From Peptacetobacter hominis (GTDB lineage Bacteria; Bacillota; Clostridia; Peptostreptococcales; Peptostreptococcaceae), in assembly GCF_006861675.1 (NCBI RefSeq), contig NZ_SGJB01000021.1, positions 1-42,886 of the forward strand: 42,886 nucleotides of DNA, given 5' to 3'. Under the pieces are notes generated by a model. The model was not told where the DNA came from. It made no database searches and saw only the letters and a program-made list of their open reading frames with translations. Numbering within the stretch: the first letter of the stretch is position 1; each line of letters opens with the position of its first letter. This document shows positions 1-9,587 of this stretch, piece after piece. The position numbers were made by a program, and so were the translations under genes.

Positions 1-117
<117 letters not shown>

Positions 118-135
118 AATATTAAACTTAGTTAC

Positions 136-184
136 AAAGACACAGTGTAATTGTATTCAAATACAGTTATTCTGTGTCTTTTTT
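136..184 (+). terminator. leader attenuator-like hairpin before the surface gene at 216
   Basis: AAGACACAG (137-145) pairs with CTGTGTCTT (172-180). The inner stem runs to a TCAA loop with one mismatch region, and T residues follow. It lies only about 16 bases upstream of the Shine-Dalgarno site GGAGGAGG (201-208), leaving no room for a promoter in between. Transcripts must therefore read through it, which is the arrangement of a transcription attenuator. A very similar hairpin precedes the gene at 4227. Confidence 0.8.
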
Positions 185-215
185 AGTATAAAAAATTAAG
201 GGAGGAGGAGATAGT

Positions 216-3200
216 ATGAATAGAAAAAGAAACTATTCGAAAAAAATTATATCAGTAGCAGTTTCAGCAATGATGGCAATATCAATGTTTCCTATGACAT
301 CATTTGCTGACGAAATAAAAAATGGGATAGATATAGTTAATAATGCTATATCAGAATCTTTTGATAGAAATGAACCAGTTGAAAAAGAAAATGTAATAGA
401 AGTACCGGAAGAAGGTCTTGTCATAAAAAATGGTACATACTATGGTATATCAAAGGATTGGTTTGAAAGGAATAATCCTGATAAAGAAGTATTAAAGTTA
501 TCTATATCTGTACCAGATAGTGTAACAATAATATATGATGATGGATTTAGAGATGCTTGGTCACAAAAGAAGCAAGACAATAAATGTATCACTAATTATA
601 ATTATGATAGTGATAAAACATATACAAATAAATATATTGTTGTTAATATTAATTTTTCAAATGCGAAGAGCCTTAAAAATATAAATAATCAAGCAGCTAT
701 GAATTGTCCTTTAACAGGAGAACTTGATTTATCAAATACGAAAGTTGAAACTATAGGAAAGAGTGCATTTAGCGGATGTACAGGATTAACAGGTGTAGTA
801 CTTCCTAACACACTGAGAATAATGGGATATTCAGATGGATCTTCAGGAAGTGTGTTTAACGGATGTGCAGGATTAAAATATGTACGTACTAATGGTGGAA
901 AAGAGGATGCTGTATTTGAACTTCCAGGAAATCTAGAAGTTATAGGCAAGCAATGTTTTTATAGTTGTACAGGATTTCCGGAAAATACAACTGTAATTAT
1001 TCCTGCATCAGTAGGTATTGTTGGAAGTGAGGCTTTTTATAAAACAGACAAAATAACAACTATAATTGTAAAAGTAGATGATGCAAGTAACTACAATGGA
1101 GGTGCATTCAAAGGAACTCAGGGTAATCATGGATTCGGGAAAAGATTAGTAGTATTTAACAATTCTGAAGCAAAAAAAACATTTTCTCCAAGTGGATTTA
1201 CTGAGTACAAAAATTCAATCACATACGAATTCAAATTACATTATGGAAAAAATCCGGATTCAAAAGTTGAATCAAAGTTATGGGGACAGGCAGTAAATAT
1301 CTGCAAAAATGAATCAGAAGAATGGTATGTAAATGAGGATTATGAAATACCAGAAGCTCCTTCTTCAGGCTTACCAGACGGATATGCTGGTGGTTGGGTT
1401 TATAATGATAAAATACTTTCAACAAAAACAGTATTAAAACCATCTGGAGATGATTTATATTTAGAAATAGATAAAGTATTGAAAGAACCTAATATCGAAT
1501 TTATAGTAGATGGTGAGAAAATAGAATGTGAAGATACATATCCAAAATTGAAATTAACAAATGACAAAGAACATACAATAGGAGTTTATGTTTCACATGA
1601 TATTGAAAAAGCTGAGAATCCAGATGTCACAGTTGAATTTGAGTATGAATGGACTGATGTTTGTGATGGTGGAGATGAAGGGCCAAGAATGAAAGAAGAT
1701 GGATTTGGAAGATACGACTCCGTTGAAAATCCAGATGTCAAAAATACGATAACTATAAATGGAGCAAAAGATGAGAGAACTAATGCTGGAAATTATTCAG
1801 ATAAGGATTATGGAGATGGTTACTATCTTCTTGAGGTATATGGATATTCAACTCCAAAAGATGGTGGTCAGAGAAAATTATTCTATAAGTCAGCAAGTAC
1901 AGTAATCGGATCAGATCCAGATAGAACTACAAATACAGCCTATCTATTTGATGTAGTTACATATACTCCAATCGAAGTTTCAGCTAAGAATTTGAGCATA
2001 TATAGAGGAAATGGACTACCAACAGACTTTGATTTAGATTTGAAATTAGATTCAGAAGAAAAAATAGAAACAATAGAAGTCAATGGAGAATCTAAAAAAT
2101 TTGATACAGAAGAAGAAGCTCTTAAAATAATAAAAGATTGTTTTAATGTAGATTATATCAATAGTAAAGGTGTTGAGCTAACAGATGATTCAGTGCCCGG
2201 TGTGCACAAAGAAGAATTAAGTATAGAAACAGATAAAGAGCTTGAGATAAATGGCAAAAAAGTAAGTATAGATAATGAAAAAAAAGCAGGTAAACTTACA
2301 ATAAGAACTATATCAGATGTAAAAGGTATTATAAGTGGAGAAAATGTAATATCTGCAGTAGTAATAGGAGATATTGATGATATAGATAAAAGTAAACCAG
2401 CAGCAATAGTAAAAAATAATACAAATTATTATACAAATGATGATGACGAAAGAAAAATAGAAGATAAAAGCGGGATATCACTATTAGATGACTCATTACT
2501 TGGAGAATCATACGGAGCAGACTATGAGGAATATATCATAAATAAGACTAATAAATGGGGAGAAAGTAATGGTTTAAAACCAGCATCAGGATATGAAAAT
2601 AAATATAATTTCTACTATTTCGACTTAGTAGATGAAAATAATGGTAACGCATGGGTATCAGCCTCAAATAAAGACTCAAGTAGAACCGGTGAAAATGTTG
2701 AAGATACCGTTACTCTTTATATTCCTTATCCAGAAGGAACAGATAAAAATACAGATTTACAAGTAATATATTATAATGACCTACATAGAGAGTATGGTGA
2801 GAACGGAAGTGTAGGGGATAAAAACAATATATTAGCGAGTATAGATAAGTCTGAAATTAAGCTATTTGAAAAGGACAAGATAAAAAAATATGAAAATGGT
2901 ATAACAATTCCTGTAGAAAAAGCTAAATTTGGACCATTTGCTATTGTTCGCCAGGCAAAAGAAAGTGGTTCTTCATCAGGTGGAGGAAGCGGATCATATC
3001 AGGAATCTGACATAATAGGAAAAGACCGCTACGAAACAGCAGGTCTTATAGCTGATAGAATAGGTTATTACAACTCAGTAATACTTGTAAATGCAAATGA
3101 TACACTTGCGGATGGATTATCAGCAGCATCATTAAGTGGAAAAGAAAACGCTCCAATACTTCTTGTAAAGAAAGATAAAATACCAGAATATACTAAGAAA

Positions 3201-3797
3201 AGAATTGAAAAAGCTAGTACTGTATACATAATTGGAGAAAAAGATGCTATAAGCAAGGAAGTAGAGAACCAGCTAAAAGATAAGAAAGTTATAAGAATAG
3301 GCGGTAAAAATAGAATAGAAACATCTCTAAAACTTGCAGAGTATGTGGGAAACTATGATGAAGCATTCATAGTAAATGGATACACAGGAGAAGCAGATGC
3401 AATGTCAGCTTCAGCAGTAGCTGCAAAATACAAAGCTCCAATAATCCTTACAAATGGAAAAACATCAAACTATGCTAAAAAATCAGGTGTAGAATACTAT
3501 GCAGTTGGTGGAAAAGCAGTTCTTGATGATAAGATAGTATCTAAATATGGAGCTAAAAGATTCGGTGGAGAGGACAGATACGAAACAAACAGATTAATAA
3601 TAAATGAATTCTACAAAAATTCTTCTAAGTACTACTTTACAAAAGGGGATCCATTAGTAGATGCACTTACAGTATCATTACATGCAAAAGATAATGGAGT
3701 GGTACTAGTATCTAAGAAATCAGACAACACAATACTTAAAGGAAAAGATATAGTACAGGTTGGTGGAATGCCATTTTCTATATTCCCAATTAAATAA
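216..3797 (+). CDS. secreted BspA-type leucine-rich repeat protein with C-terminal CWB2 modules
   Basis: This 1193-residue protein begins with a signal peptide (basic residues, hydrophobic core, likely cleavage after Ala31, SFA-DE). Residues about 145-290 carry BspA/LRR_5-like repeats with phrases such as AFSGCTGL and VIGKQCFYSC. A long acidic middle of unknown fold follows, then a Gly/Ser-rich linker near 918-930. The last 260 residues contain three CWB2 modules, recognised by IGKDRYETA, ILVNANDTLADGLSAA, IGGKNRIETS and FGGEDRYETN. In C. difficile, CWB2 modules hold proteins non-covalently on an anionic cell-wall polymer, so a surface location and perhaps host or matrix binding through the LRR part are inferred. 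ATG 216 is chosen because GGAGGAGG lies 7 bases upstream. Its C-terminus is nearly identical to that of the gene at 5746. Confidence 0.9.
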   Translation: MNRKRNYSKKIISVAVSAMMAISMFPMTSFADEIKNGIDIVNNAISESFDRNEPVEKENVIEVPEEGLVIKNGTYYGISKDWFERNNPDKEVLKLSISVPDSVTIIYDDGFRDAWSQKKQDNKCITNYNYDSDKTYTNKYIVVNINFSNAKSLKNINNQAAMNCPLTGELDLSNTKVETIGKSAFSGCTGLTGVVLPNTLRIMGYSDGSSGSVFNGCAGLKYVRTNGGKEDAVFELPGNLEVIGKQCFYSCTGFPENTTVIIPASVGIVGSEAFYKTDKITTIIVKVDDASNYNGGAFKGTQGNHGFGKRLVVFNNSEAKKTFSPSGFTEYKNSITYEFKLHYGKNPDSKVESKLWGQAVNICKNESEEWYVNEDYEIPEAPSSGLPDGYAGGWVYNDKILSTKTVLKPSGDDLYLEIDKVLKEPNIEFIVDGEKIECEDTYPKLKLTNDKEHTIGVYVSHDIEKAENPDVTVEFEYEWTDVCDGGDEGPRMKEDGFGRYDSVENPDVKNTITINGAKDERTNAGNYSDKDYGDGYYLLEVYGYSTPKDGGQRKLFYKSASTVIGSDPDRTTNTAYLFDVVTYTPIEVSAKNLSIYRGNGLPTDFDLDLKLDSEEKIETIEVNGESKKFDTEEEALKIIKDCFNVDYINSKGVELTDDSVPGVHKEELSIETDKELEINGKKVSIDNEKKAGKLTIRTISDVKGIISGENVISAVVIGDIDDIDKSKPAAIVKNNTNYYTNDDDERKIEDKSGISLLDDSLLGESYGADYEEYIINKTNKWGESNGLKPASGYENKYNFYYFDLVDENNGNAWVSASNKDSSRTGENVEDTVTLYIPYPEGTDKNTDLQVIYYNDLHREYGENGSVGDKNNILASIDKSEIKLFEKDKIKKYENGITIPVEKAKFGPFAIVRQAKESGSSSGGGSGSYQESDIIGKDRYETAGLIADRIGYYNSVILVNANDTLADGLSAASLSGKENAPILLVKKDKIPEYTKKRIEKASTVYIIGEKDAISKEVENQLKDKKVIRIGGKNRIETSLKLAEYVGNYDEAFIVNGYTGEADAMSASAVAAKYKAPIILTNGKTSNYAKKSGVEYYAVGGKAVLDDKIVSKYGAKRFGGEDRYETNRLIINEFYKNSSKYYFTKGDPLVDALTVSLHAKDNGVVLVSKKSDNTILKGKDIVQVGGMPFSIFPIK

Positions 3798-3816
3798 AGA
3801 AGTTGATTTATAAATT

Positions 3817-3872
3817 AAAATCCCCTCGGAGATAAAAGTTCAATTGTTATGAACATATCTGAGGGGATTTTA
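3817..3872 (+). terminator. terminator of the first surface gene
   Basis: AAAATCCCCTC (3817-3827) pairs with GAGGGGATTTT (3861-3871) across a long partly structured loop. It lies 20 bases after the stop codon at 3797. The same GAGGGGATTTT arm occurs after the gene at 5746. Confidence 0.8.
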
Positions 3873-3992
3873 ATATTGAAAAAATAAATGGTAAATTCAA
3901 TCAAAATTAAAATAAGTATAGAAATATATATTGTTTTATGATAAAATATGAAATACATAAGAATTTTAAGTTTTGAAAGGGTGTTGACTGAT

Positions 3993-4121
<129 letters not shown>

Positions 4122-4139
4122 TTTATTAAAATTAATTAT

Positions 4140-4190
4140 AAAGACACAGGATAACTGTATTTAAAATACAGTTATCCTGTGTCTTTTTTT
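4140..4190 (+). terminator. leader attenuator-like hairpin before the secreted-protein gene at 4227
   Basis: A perfect 20-bp stem pairs 4141-4160 with 4166-4185 around the loop TTAAA (4161-4165) and ends in a run of T residues. It is a textbook intrinsic terminator, yet it lies only 23 bases upstream of the AGGAGG ribosome-binding site of the next gene, so it must act on that gene's own transcript. The outer stem AAGACACAG/CTGTGTCTT is shared with 137-180. Confidence 0.88.
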
Positions 4191-4226
4191 ATTCAAATTG
4201 TTCTAAGAAAGCAGGAGGATGTAATT

Positions 4227-5642
4227 ATGAAAAACAAAAAAATTGTATCAGTATTATCAATCGCAGCATTAACAACAATGCTTGCAGGTGCGGTGGACGC
4301 CAGTGCTCTTAGCTGGAAAGATGGTGCCCCAGCAAAATACTATTTTACATATTCAGGTGGTGAACATATTACTTCTGTATATGCATCTGATAAAAATGAA
4401 ACTTTCAATGGAGAAATAAAAGAGGGGCAGACTATAGTTACTAAAACAGGAACAATAGTATGGAGAGATAGCTACACAAATGTAACTACATTTGAAGTTG
4501 ATGTTGATCCAGGATATAAACTTGAATCAATAACAGGAAATGTAGGAGATGCAACAATAGAAACAGTAGATGCTAAAAATGGAATATACTCATTCCATTT
4601 CACTGATAAAGGTGCTGAGGCTTGGTGCTTTGGTGATGATGTAGACTTTACATTAAACACAGCTCCAATAAATTATACAGTTAAAAATGGAGAAGATACT
4701 ATATTAACAGGAACAGTAGAAAGTACTGAAGAATTTGCAGCAGCAGAAGCTAAACCAGGATACAAATTTGTTGGTTGGGAAGCAAATGAAAAAGCTGTAA
4801 AAACTATAAAAGATGCAGTAGATGCAGGAGCAGCAGACGAAAATAATGTAATATCATTAACTCCAAAATTTGAGGCAATAGAATATACAGTAAAAGATGA
4901 TAAAGGTAATATTGTTGCTACAGATGGAACAACTATAGGAAGTAAACTATTAGATGGAGTTAAAGAAGGACATATATTTGATGGTTGGTTCTTCGGTGAC
5001 AACGAAGTTGAAACAATAACTGAAGATATGGTAAAAGCAGCAGATGAAAATAATGTAATAACAGTTAAAGGAAGATACACAGTAAATAAATATGATGTAA
5101 CAGTAGAACTATATTACAATAATGACAATGAAGATGGGGCAGAAAAAGGTAGTTACGAAGGTAATAGAACATTAAAAGATATAGAATATGGAACTACCAT
5201 AACAAAATCTGATTTATATGATGTGTATGGAATAGATAAATCATACAAAATAATAGGTGGAGAAGCAGTAAATGTAACTGGAGACACAACAATAAAAGTT
5301 GTAAGAGTAGATAGAAATCATGGAAGAGTAGAAGAAAAATTCATATATGATGGAGCAACAGAAGGAATAAAATCTGTAAAATATCAGGTTGATAATAACC
5401 CTGTAAGAACTCTTGATGTACATGAAGCAATAACAGTAATTCAGTCATTTGGAAAACATAGAAATGTAGTATTTACAGTAGAGGTTGAAGAAGGTAAGGC
5501 TTTAAAACTAAATTGTCCTGGAAGTGACAACGTAGTTAAGAAAAATGATGATGGAACTTATTCATTTAGTTTTGAAACAAACTTTGAAGGACTTGGAGGA
5601 ACTCTACGTACATTTACACTTGAAGCAGTAGACGCTGAGTAA
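4227..5642 (+). CDS. secreted protein with InlB/Listeria-Bacteroides-type repeats, no visible wall anchor
   Basis: The protein has 471 residues. It starts with a signal peptide (MKNKK, then a hydrophobic stretch, cleavage near Ala27). Residues about 145-218 and 218-285 form two related repeats (YTVK...GYKFVGWE and YTVK...GHIFDGWF), resembling the InlB B-repeat or Listeria-Bacteroides repeat found in adhesins and internalins. No CWB2 module, LPXTG signal or transmembrane tail is visible, unlike its neighbours, so it may be released or held by a partner. ATG 4227 is chosen over an upstream in-frame ATG at 4179, because AGGAGGA (4213-4219) is well spaced and the signal peptide starts there; the upstream ATG lies in the terminator stem. 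It may form an operon with the gene at 5746. Confidence 0.85.
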   Translation: MKNKKIVSVLSIAALTTMLAGAVDASALSWKDGAPAKYYFTYSGGEHITSVYASDKNETFNGEIKEGQTIVTKTGTIVWRDSYTNVTTFEVDVDPGYKLESITGNVGDATIETVDAKNGIYSFHFTDKGAEAWCFGDDVDFTLNTAPINYTVKNGEDTILTGTVESTEEFAAAEAKPGYKFVGWEANEKAVKTIKDAVDAGAADENNVISLTPKFEAIEYTVKDDKGNIVATDGTTIGSKLLDGVKEGHIFDGWFFGDNEVETITEDMVKAADENNVITVKGRYTVNKYDVTVELYYNNDNEDGAEKGSYEGNRTLKDIEYGTTITKSDLYDVYGIDKSYKIIGGEAVNVTGDTTIKVVRVDRNHGRVEEKFIYDGATEGIKSVKYQVDNNPVRTLDVHEAITVIQSFGKHRNVVFTVEVEEGKALKLNCPGSDNVVKKNDDGTYSFSFETNFEGLGGTLRTFTLEAVDAE

Positions 5643-5663
5643 TAGAACTTTAAAAATTTTAGT

Positions 5664-5694
5664 ATAGTGGAGTATAGTTTTTGTACTCCACTAT
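5664..5694 (+). other. perfect intergenic hairpin without a T tract
   Basis: ATAGTGGAGTA (5664-5674) pairs perfectly with TACTCCACTAT (5684-5694) around a 9-base loop. It is followed by GCTTAT rather than T residues, so it is not a convincing terminator. The 5' arm contains GGAG, the only Shine-Dalgarno-like sequence close upstream of the next gene, and the stem sequesters it. A role in mRNA processing or translational control of the gene at 5746 is possible. Confidence 0.7.
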
Positions 5695-5745
5695 GCTTAT
5701 ATGGGAAAGGGGGAAGCAGAGTCATTTTGGCTTTGCAATGATATT

Positions 5746-8700
5746 ATGAATAAATTTTCAAGAGGAATTGCTGTTGTTATGTCAGCATCAATGGTAGTAG
5801 GAAGTACTCCTGTATTTGCTGATACATTAAATTCAAAAGAATATGAAGATTACGAAAGAATCACTTATGATTCAAACAAAAAAGATCAAATAAAAATAAA
5901 TAATAAAAAATGTATTGTAACTTTAAGAAATGTAAATATAGATGCAGGAAATTTTTTCAACGAAATATCTGCAATGGATATAACAGGAAATTCAGATGTA
6001 ATTTTAGTTTTAGAGGGTAATAATAGACTAGAAGGTTATACGAATCATCCAGGAATATGGGTACAAGAAGGTTCGAAACTTACTATAGAGGGAAACGGTT
6101 TGTTAGAAGCTATATCAGATGGTAGTACTCTTTCAGCTGGAGCACCAGGAATTGGAGGTGGATGGAGTACAGATCCTGATTTTGGGGAAATAATAATAAA
6201 TAGTGGTACTGTAATAGCCAGAGGTTCTGGTGGTGGAGCTGGAATTGGTGGAGCATATGAAATTGGTAGAGGTACCATACATGGAAATGTAACCATAAAT
6301 GGTGGATATGTAAGAGCCTATGGTGGTGGCAATGCATCAGGTATAGGAGCAGGGGAAAATGATGACTATGCTGGAACTATAACCATAAATGGTGGAGTTG
6401 TATATGCTAATGGTGGTGCTAGTAGTATAGGAGCAGGAGACCACATAGGAGAAGGTAATCATGGTACTTTCTCAACAGGTACAAATGGAAATGCCGTAAT
6501 AGTAGCTCCTCAAGGTATAGGTGCTAATAAGAATTATAGTGAATGGGATGGTATTTTTGCAAGTATGGGTTCAAGTGATACAACAGCTACACTTTCTGGA
6601 AATACTGTTACATTTAATGACCAAGATGCTAATATACAGGTATGGGGAACTCCAGAAATGGACAAGAATATAACTGTATCATCTGGAACAACACTTAAAG
6701 TAATAAAAAATAGCTATAACCATGCACCTTCAACACTAACAATGGGTGAAAATAATATTCTTACTAATAATGGATTTATAAATGTAGGTGTTGACGATAG
6801 TGATACATCTAGTTTGGTATTAAAAGGTGGAAAAGAAAAAACATCTGGAACAGGAGAACTTAATGTAGGACCTAATGGAACTGTAAAAGTGCCTGTAACA
6901 AAAGGTATAGTAACAGTAACTGGAAAAGATGGTTTAGTATATGATGGAACAGCGAAAACACCAAATGCATCTGTAAAACTTGATTTATGGGAATATAATA
7001 AAACTTATGCAAAAGATACAGATTATACAGTAGGATATGACAGCAACATAGATGCAGGTGATAATACAGCATCAATAACAATAACAGCTGGTGGAAGTGA
7101 TGCTTTATTGCAACCAAGTAGCTATACTGAGAATTTCTCAATAGCTCAAGCAACACCTTTAATTTCAACACCAGAAGAATGGAGAATATATAAACAGGAT
7201 CAGAATCCTTTAGATAAATTACCAACTCCATCAGTAACATTAGAAAATGGAACTAAAGTAGATGGTAGTCATAAATGGTATTTTGATAAAGAATGTAATA
7301 ATGAAATAACTAATGAAAATCTTAAAGCTGAAATCAGTAAAGGCAGTGATTTCACGATATATTGTAAATTTACACCTAATAATGCAAATGTAAAAACAGC
7401 AACAGATTCTATGAATATAAAATTAACAGACCAACCACCTGTAAATGTAGAAATAGAGGGAATAACAGATAAACTTTTAACAAAGAAATATGAAGAAAAA
7501 ACTATAGAGTTAAATGATTTCACAGTAAAAGTAACGGAATCTGACAACCCACAAAATCCGATAGATCCATCTTTATATGATAAAAGTTGGGAAATTGTTA
7601 AAGGCTATGGAAATGGATATATAGATGATGCAGTTGTATTAGAAGCAGATGGGCATACTTTAAAATTAAATAGAGTAGGAATTACAAGAGTAAGAGTAAA
7701 TGTTGAGTCTAAAACAACTCATGCTTCAGCGAGTGGATATTTTGATGTAAGAGTAACACCAAGAGAGGTAACCATAGGTAAAGTAGAGGTTAAGGGAAGA
7801 GAGTATAATGGAAAAACAGACATTGATTTAAGCTCAGTTACAGCAAGTTTAACTGATGGAAGTATCATAAATGGTGATGATGCAAAACTTTCAGTAGTTA
7901 AAGCATATATGGATAATCCGAATGCTAGCAAAGAAGATAAAGATGTATATATTGAATACTCAATAACAGGCAATGACGCAAGTAATTACAAGCTTACAAA
8001 TAGTCCAAATGGAAAAGTAAATATAAGTAAATCAAATAAAAATCCAGGAGAAGACCCTGTACCAGCAGTTATGTCAGGAGAACAGGTTATATACAATAAA
8101 AAAGCGGCTACATATAACTTTAACCTTGATAAAATAATACCTACAGAAAAAATAGGTGGAGTGACAAAAATAGAAGTTAGTGGATCAACAGTAGATACTT
8201 CTTACTTTGAAACAAAAGATTTAAAAGTAAATTTAAATACAAAAATGTTATCTATACCTGTTAAAAATGTAAACTCAACTATAGAAGATAATTTAGGTGA
8301 AATAACAGTAGAAATAACTGGAAACAACTTTGACACTAAAGGTATTATAAATGTAACAGCTAAAAATACAAATGATGGAGGCGGATCTTCATCTGGTGGT
8401 TCTGGAGGCGGTTCATATCAGGAATCTGATATAATCGGTAAGGACCGTTATGAAACAGCGGGAATAATAGCTGATAGAAGTAGTGTTCACGATACAGTAA
8501 TACTTGTAAACGCAAATGAAGCATTATCTGATGGATTATCAGCAGCTGCACTTAGTGGAAAATTAAATGCACCTATACTTCTTACTAAAAAAGACAGCAT
8601 ACCAAAAGCAACTATGGATAGACTTGATAGAGTATCAAATGTTTATATCATAGGTGGAGAAAATGCTATAAGCAAGAAAGTAGAAGAACAGTTAAAAGGA

Positions 8701-9216
8701 AAGAAAATCACAAGAATAGGTGGTAAAAACAGAATAGAAACATCTATGAAGATAGCTGAAAAAATAGGAAACTATGATGAAGCATTCATAGTAAATGGAT
8801 ATACAGGAGAAGCAGATGCAATGTCAGCTTCAGCTGTAGCTGCAAGAGAAGTTGCTCCAATAATCCTTACAAATGGAAAAACTTCAAACTATGCTAAAAA
8901 ATCAGGTGTAGAATACTATGCAGTTGGTGGAAAAGCAGTTCTTGATGACAAGATAGTATCTAAATACGATGCTGAAAGATTCGGTGGAGATGACAGATAC
9001 GAAACAAACAGATTAATAATAAATGAATTCTACAAGTATTCTTCTAAGTATTACTTCACAAAAGGAGAATTATTAGTAGATGCACTTACAGTATCATTAC
9101 ATGCAAAAGATAATGGAGTGGTACTAGTATCTAAGAAATCAGACAACTCAATACTTAAAGGAAAAGATATAGTACAGGTTGGTGGAATGCCATTTTCTAT
9201 ATTCCCTATAAAGTAG
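5746..9216 (+). CDS. large secreted beta-helix protein with YDG/MBG-like domains and C-terminal CWB2 modules
   Basis: The protein has 1156 residues from ATG 5746. Residues 1-25 form a signal peptide (cleavage VFA-DT). Residues about 65-250 are Gly-rich repeats such as GTVIARGSGGGAGIGGA and GGYVRAYGGGNASGIGAG, typical of a right-handed beta-helix. Segments near 390-467 and 675-762 resemble YDG/MBG-type Ig-like modules (LVYDGTAKTPNA and YNGKTDIDLSSV). A Gly/Ser linker leads to three CWB2 modules at about 890-1156, so it is probably retained on the cell wall. Start choice is difficult: ATG 5701 would add 15 residues rich in acidic and aromatic side chains, and neither ATG has a good Shine-Dalgarno site; 5746 is preferred because the signal peptide begins there. 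The C-terminal coding sequence is nearly identical to that of the gene at 216. Confidence 0.85.
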   Translation: MNKFSRGIAVVMSASMVVGSTPVFADTLNSKEYEDYERITYDSNKKDQIKINNKKCIVTLRNVNIDAGNFFNEISAMDITGNSDVILVLEGNNRLEGYTNHPGIWVQEGSKLTIEGNGLLEAISDGSTLSAGAPGIGGGWSTDPDFGEIIINSGTVIARGSGGGAGIGGAYEIGRGTIHGNVTINGGYVRAYGGGNASGIGAGENDDYAGTITINGGVVYANGGASSIGAGDHIGEGNHGTFSTGTNGNAVIVAPQGIGANKNYSEWDGIFASMGSSDTTATLSGNTVTFNDQDANIQVWGTPEMDKNITVSSGTTLKVIKNSYNHAPSTLTMGENNILTNNGFINVGVDDSDTSSLVLKGGKEKTSGTGELNVGPNGTVKVPVTKGIVTVTGKDGLVYDGTAKTPNASVKLDLWEYNKTYAKDTDYTVGYDSNIDAGDNTASITITAGGSDALLQPSSYTENFSIAQATPLISTPEEWRIYKQDQNPLDKLPTPSVTLENGTKVDGSHKWYFDKECNNEITNENLKAEISKGSDFTIYCKFTPNNANVKTATDSMNIKLTDQPPVNVEIEGITDKLLTKKYEEKTIELNDFTVKVTESDNPQNPIDPSLYDKSWEIVKGYGNGYIDDAVVLEADGHTLKLNRVGITRVRVNVESKTTHASASGYFDVRVTPREVTIGKVEVKGREYNGKTDIDLSSVTASLTDGSIINGDDAKLSVVKAYMDNPNASKEDKDVYIEYSITGNDASNYKLTNSPNGKVNISKSNKNPGEDPVPAVMSGEQVIYNKKAATYNFNLDKIIPTEKIGGVTKIEVSGSTVDTSYFETKDLKVNLNTKMLSIPVKNVNSTIEDNLGEITVEITGNNFDTKGIINVTAKNTNDGGGSSSGGSGGGSYQESDIIGKDRYETAGIIADRSSVHDTVILVNANEALSDGLSAAALSGKLNAPILLTKKDSIPKATMDRLDRVSNVYIIGGENAISKKVEEQLKGKKITRIGGKNRIETSMKIAEKIGNYDEAFIVNGYTGEADAMSASAVAAREVAPIILTNGKTSNYAKKSGVEYYAVGGKAVLDDKIVSKYDAERFGGDDRYETNRLIINEFYKYSSKYYFTKGELLVDALTVSLHAKDNGVVLVSKKSDNSILKGKDIVQVGGMPFSIFPIK

Positions 9217-9250
9217 GATAGTTGGTTGATTTATAAATGCTTTGGTGTTG

Positions 9251-9310
9251 GAAAATCTCCAAAGGGACAAATGTTCACTGCCATGAACGTCCCTGAGGGG
9301 ATTTTCTTTT
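9251..9310 (+). terminator. terminator of the beta-helix surface gene
   Basis: GAAAATCTCC (9251-9260) pairs with GGGGATTTTC (9297-9306). An inner stem AGGGAC/GTCCCT and GTTCA/TGAAC extends it, and T residues follow. It ends the transcript of the gene stopping at 9216. Confidence 0.8.
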
Positions 9311-9357
9311 TGAAATGTTAAATATGAGAAAAGATTGTTAAAAACATATTTTATATA

Positions 9358-9386
9358 TTGACGGGAAATTAATTTTTATATACTAT
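9358..9386 (+). promoter_or_regulatory. promoter for the surface gene at 9588
   Basis: TTGACG (9358-9363) and TACTAT (9381-9386) are separated by 17 bases. The predicted start near 9393 gives a leader of about 195 bases that contains a short ORF and a terminator-like hairpin before the gene. Confidence 0.6.
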
Positions 9387-9425
9387 GTATTCTATATAAT
9401 ATTAATTATGAAAGGAATTACATAT

Positions 9426-9545
9426 ATGCTGATTCACCTGCGTGTTTATAATACTAAAATTGAAATAGTTACAATAAATTTCAATGGGGAATCTGCAGAA
9501 ACAAATACATTAAAAAAGACTAAAAATACGAGTATAAGGTATTAA
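9426..9545 (+). CDS. possible 39-codon leader peptide ending in the attenuator loop
   Basis: ATG 9426 is preceded by AAAGGA (9411-9416) and opens a 39-codon frame that begins MLIHLRVYN and ends at TAA 9543-9545. This stop lies within the ATTAAA loop of the hairpin at 9530-9557. An in-frame ATG at 9408 would add six codons but has no Shine-Dalgarno site. A ribosome finishing this ORF would cover the 5' arm of the hairpin, as in leader-peptide attenuation. There is no run of a single amino-acid codon, and the peptide resembles no family known to me, so its reality rests on position only. Confidence 0.35.
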   Translation: MLIHLRVYNTKIEIVTINFNGESAETNTLKKTKNTSIRY

Positions 9546-9562
9546 AACCTTATACTCTTTTT
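9530..9562 (+). terminator. leader attenuator-like hairpin before the surface gene at 9588
   Basis: GAGTATAAGGT (9530-9540) pairs perfectly with ACCTTATACTC (9547-9557) around ATTAAA, followed by TTTTATTTT. It lies 15-20 bases upstream of the GGAGG site (9577-9581), downstream of the promoter at 9358-9386, so it can stop transcription before the gene. Confidence 0.85.
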
Positions 9563-9587
9563 ATTTTACTAAAAATGGAGGAATTAT

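Noticed and set aside
4179..4226. Upstream start codon at 4179 for the secreted-protein gene
   Set aside because: It lies inside the terminator stem, has no ribosome-binding site, and would put 16 residues before a clear signal peptide.
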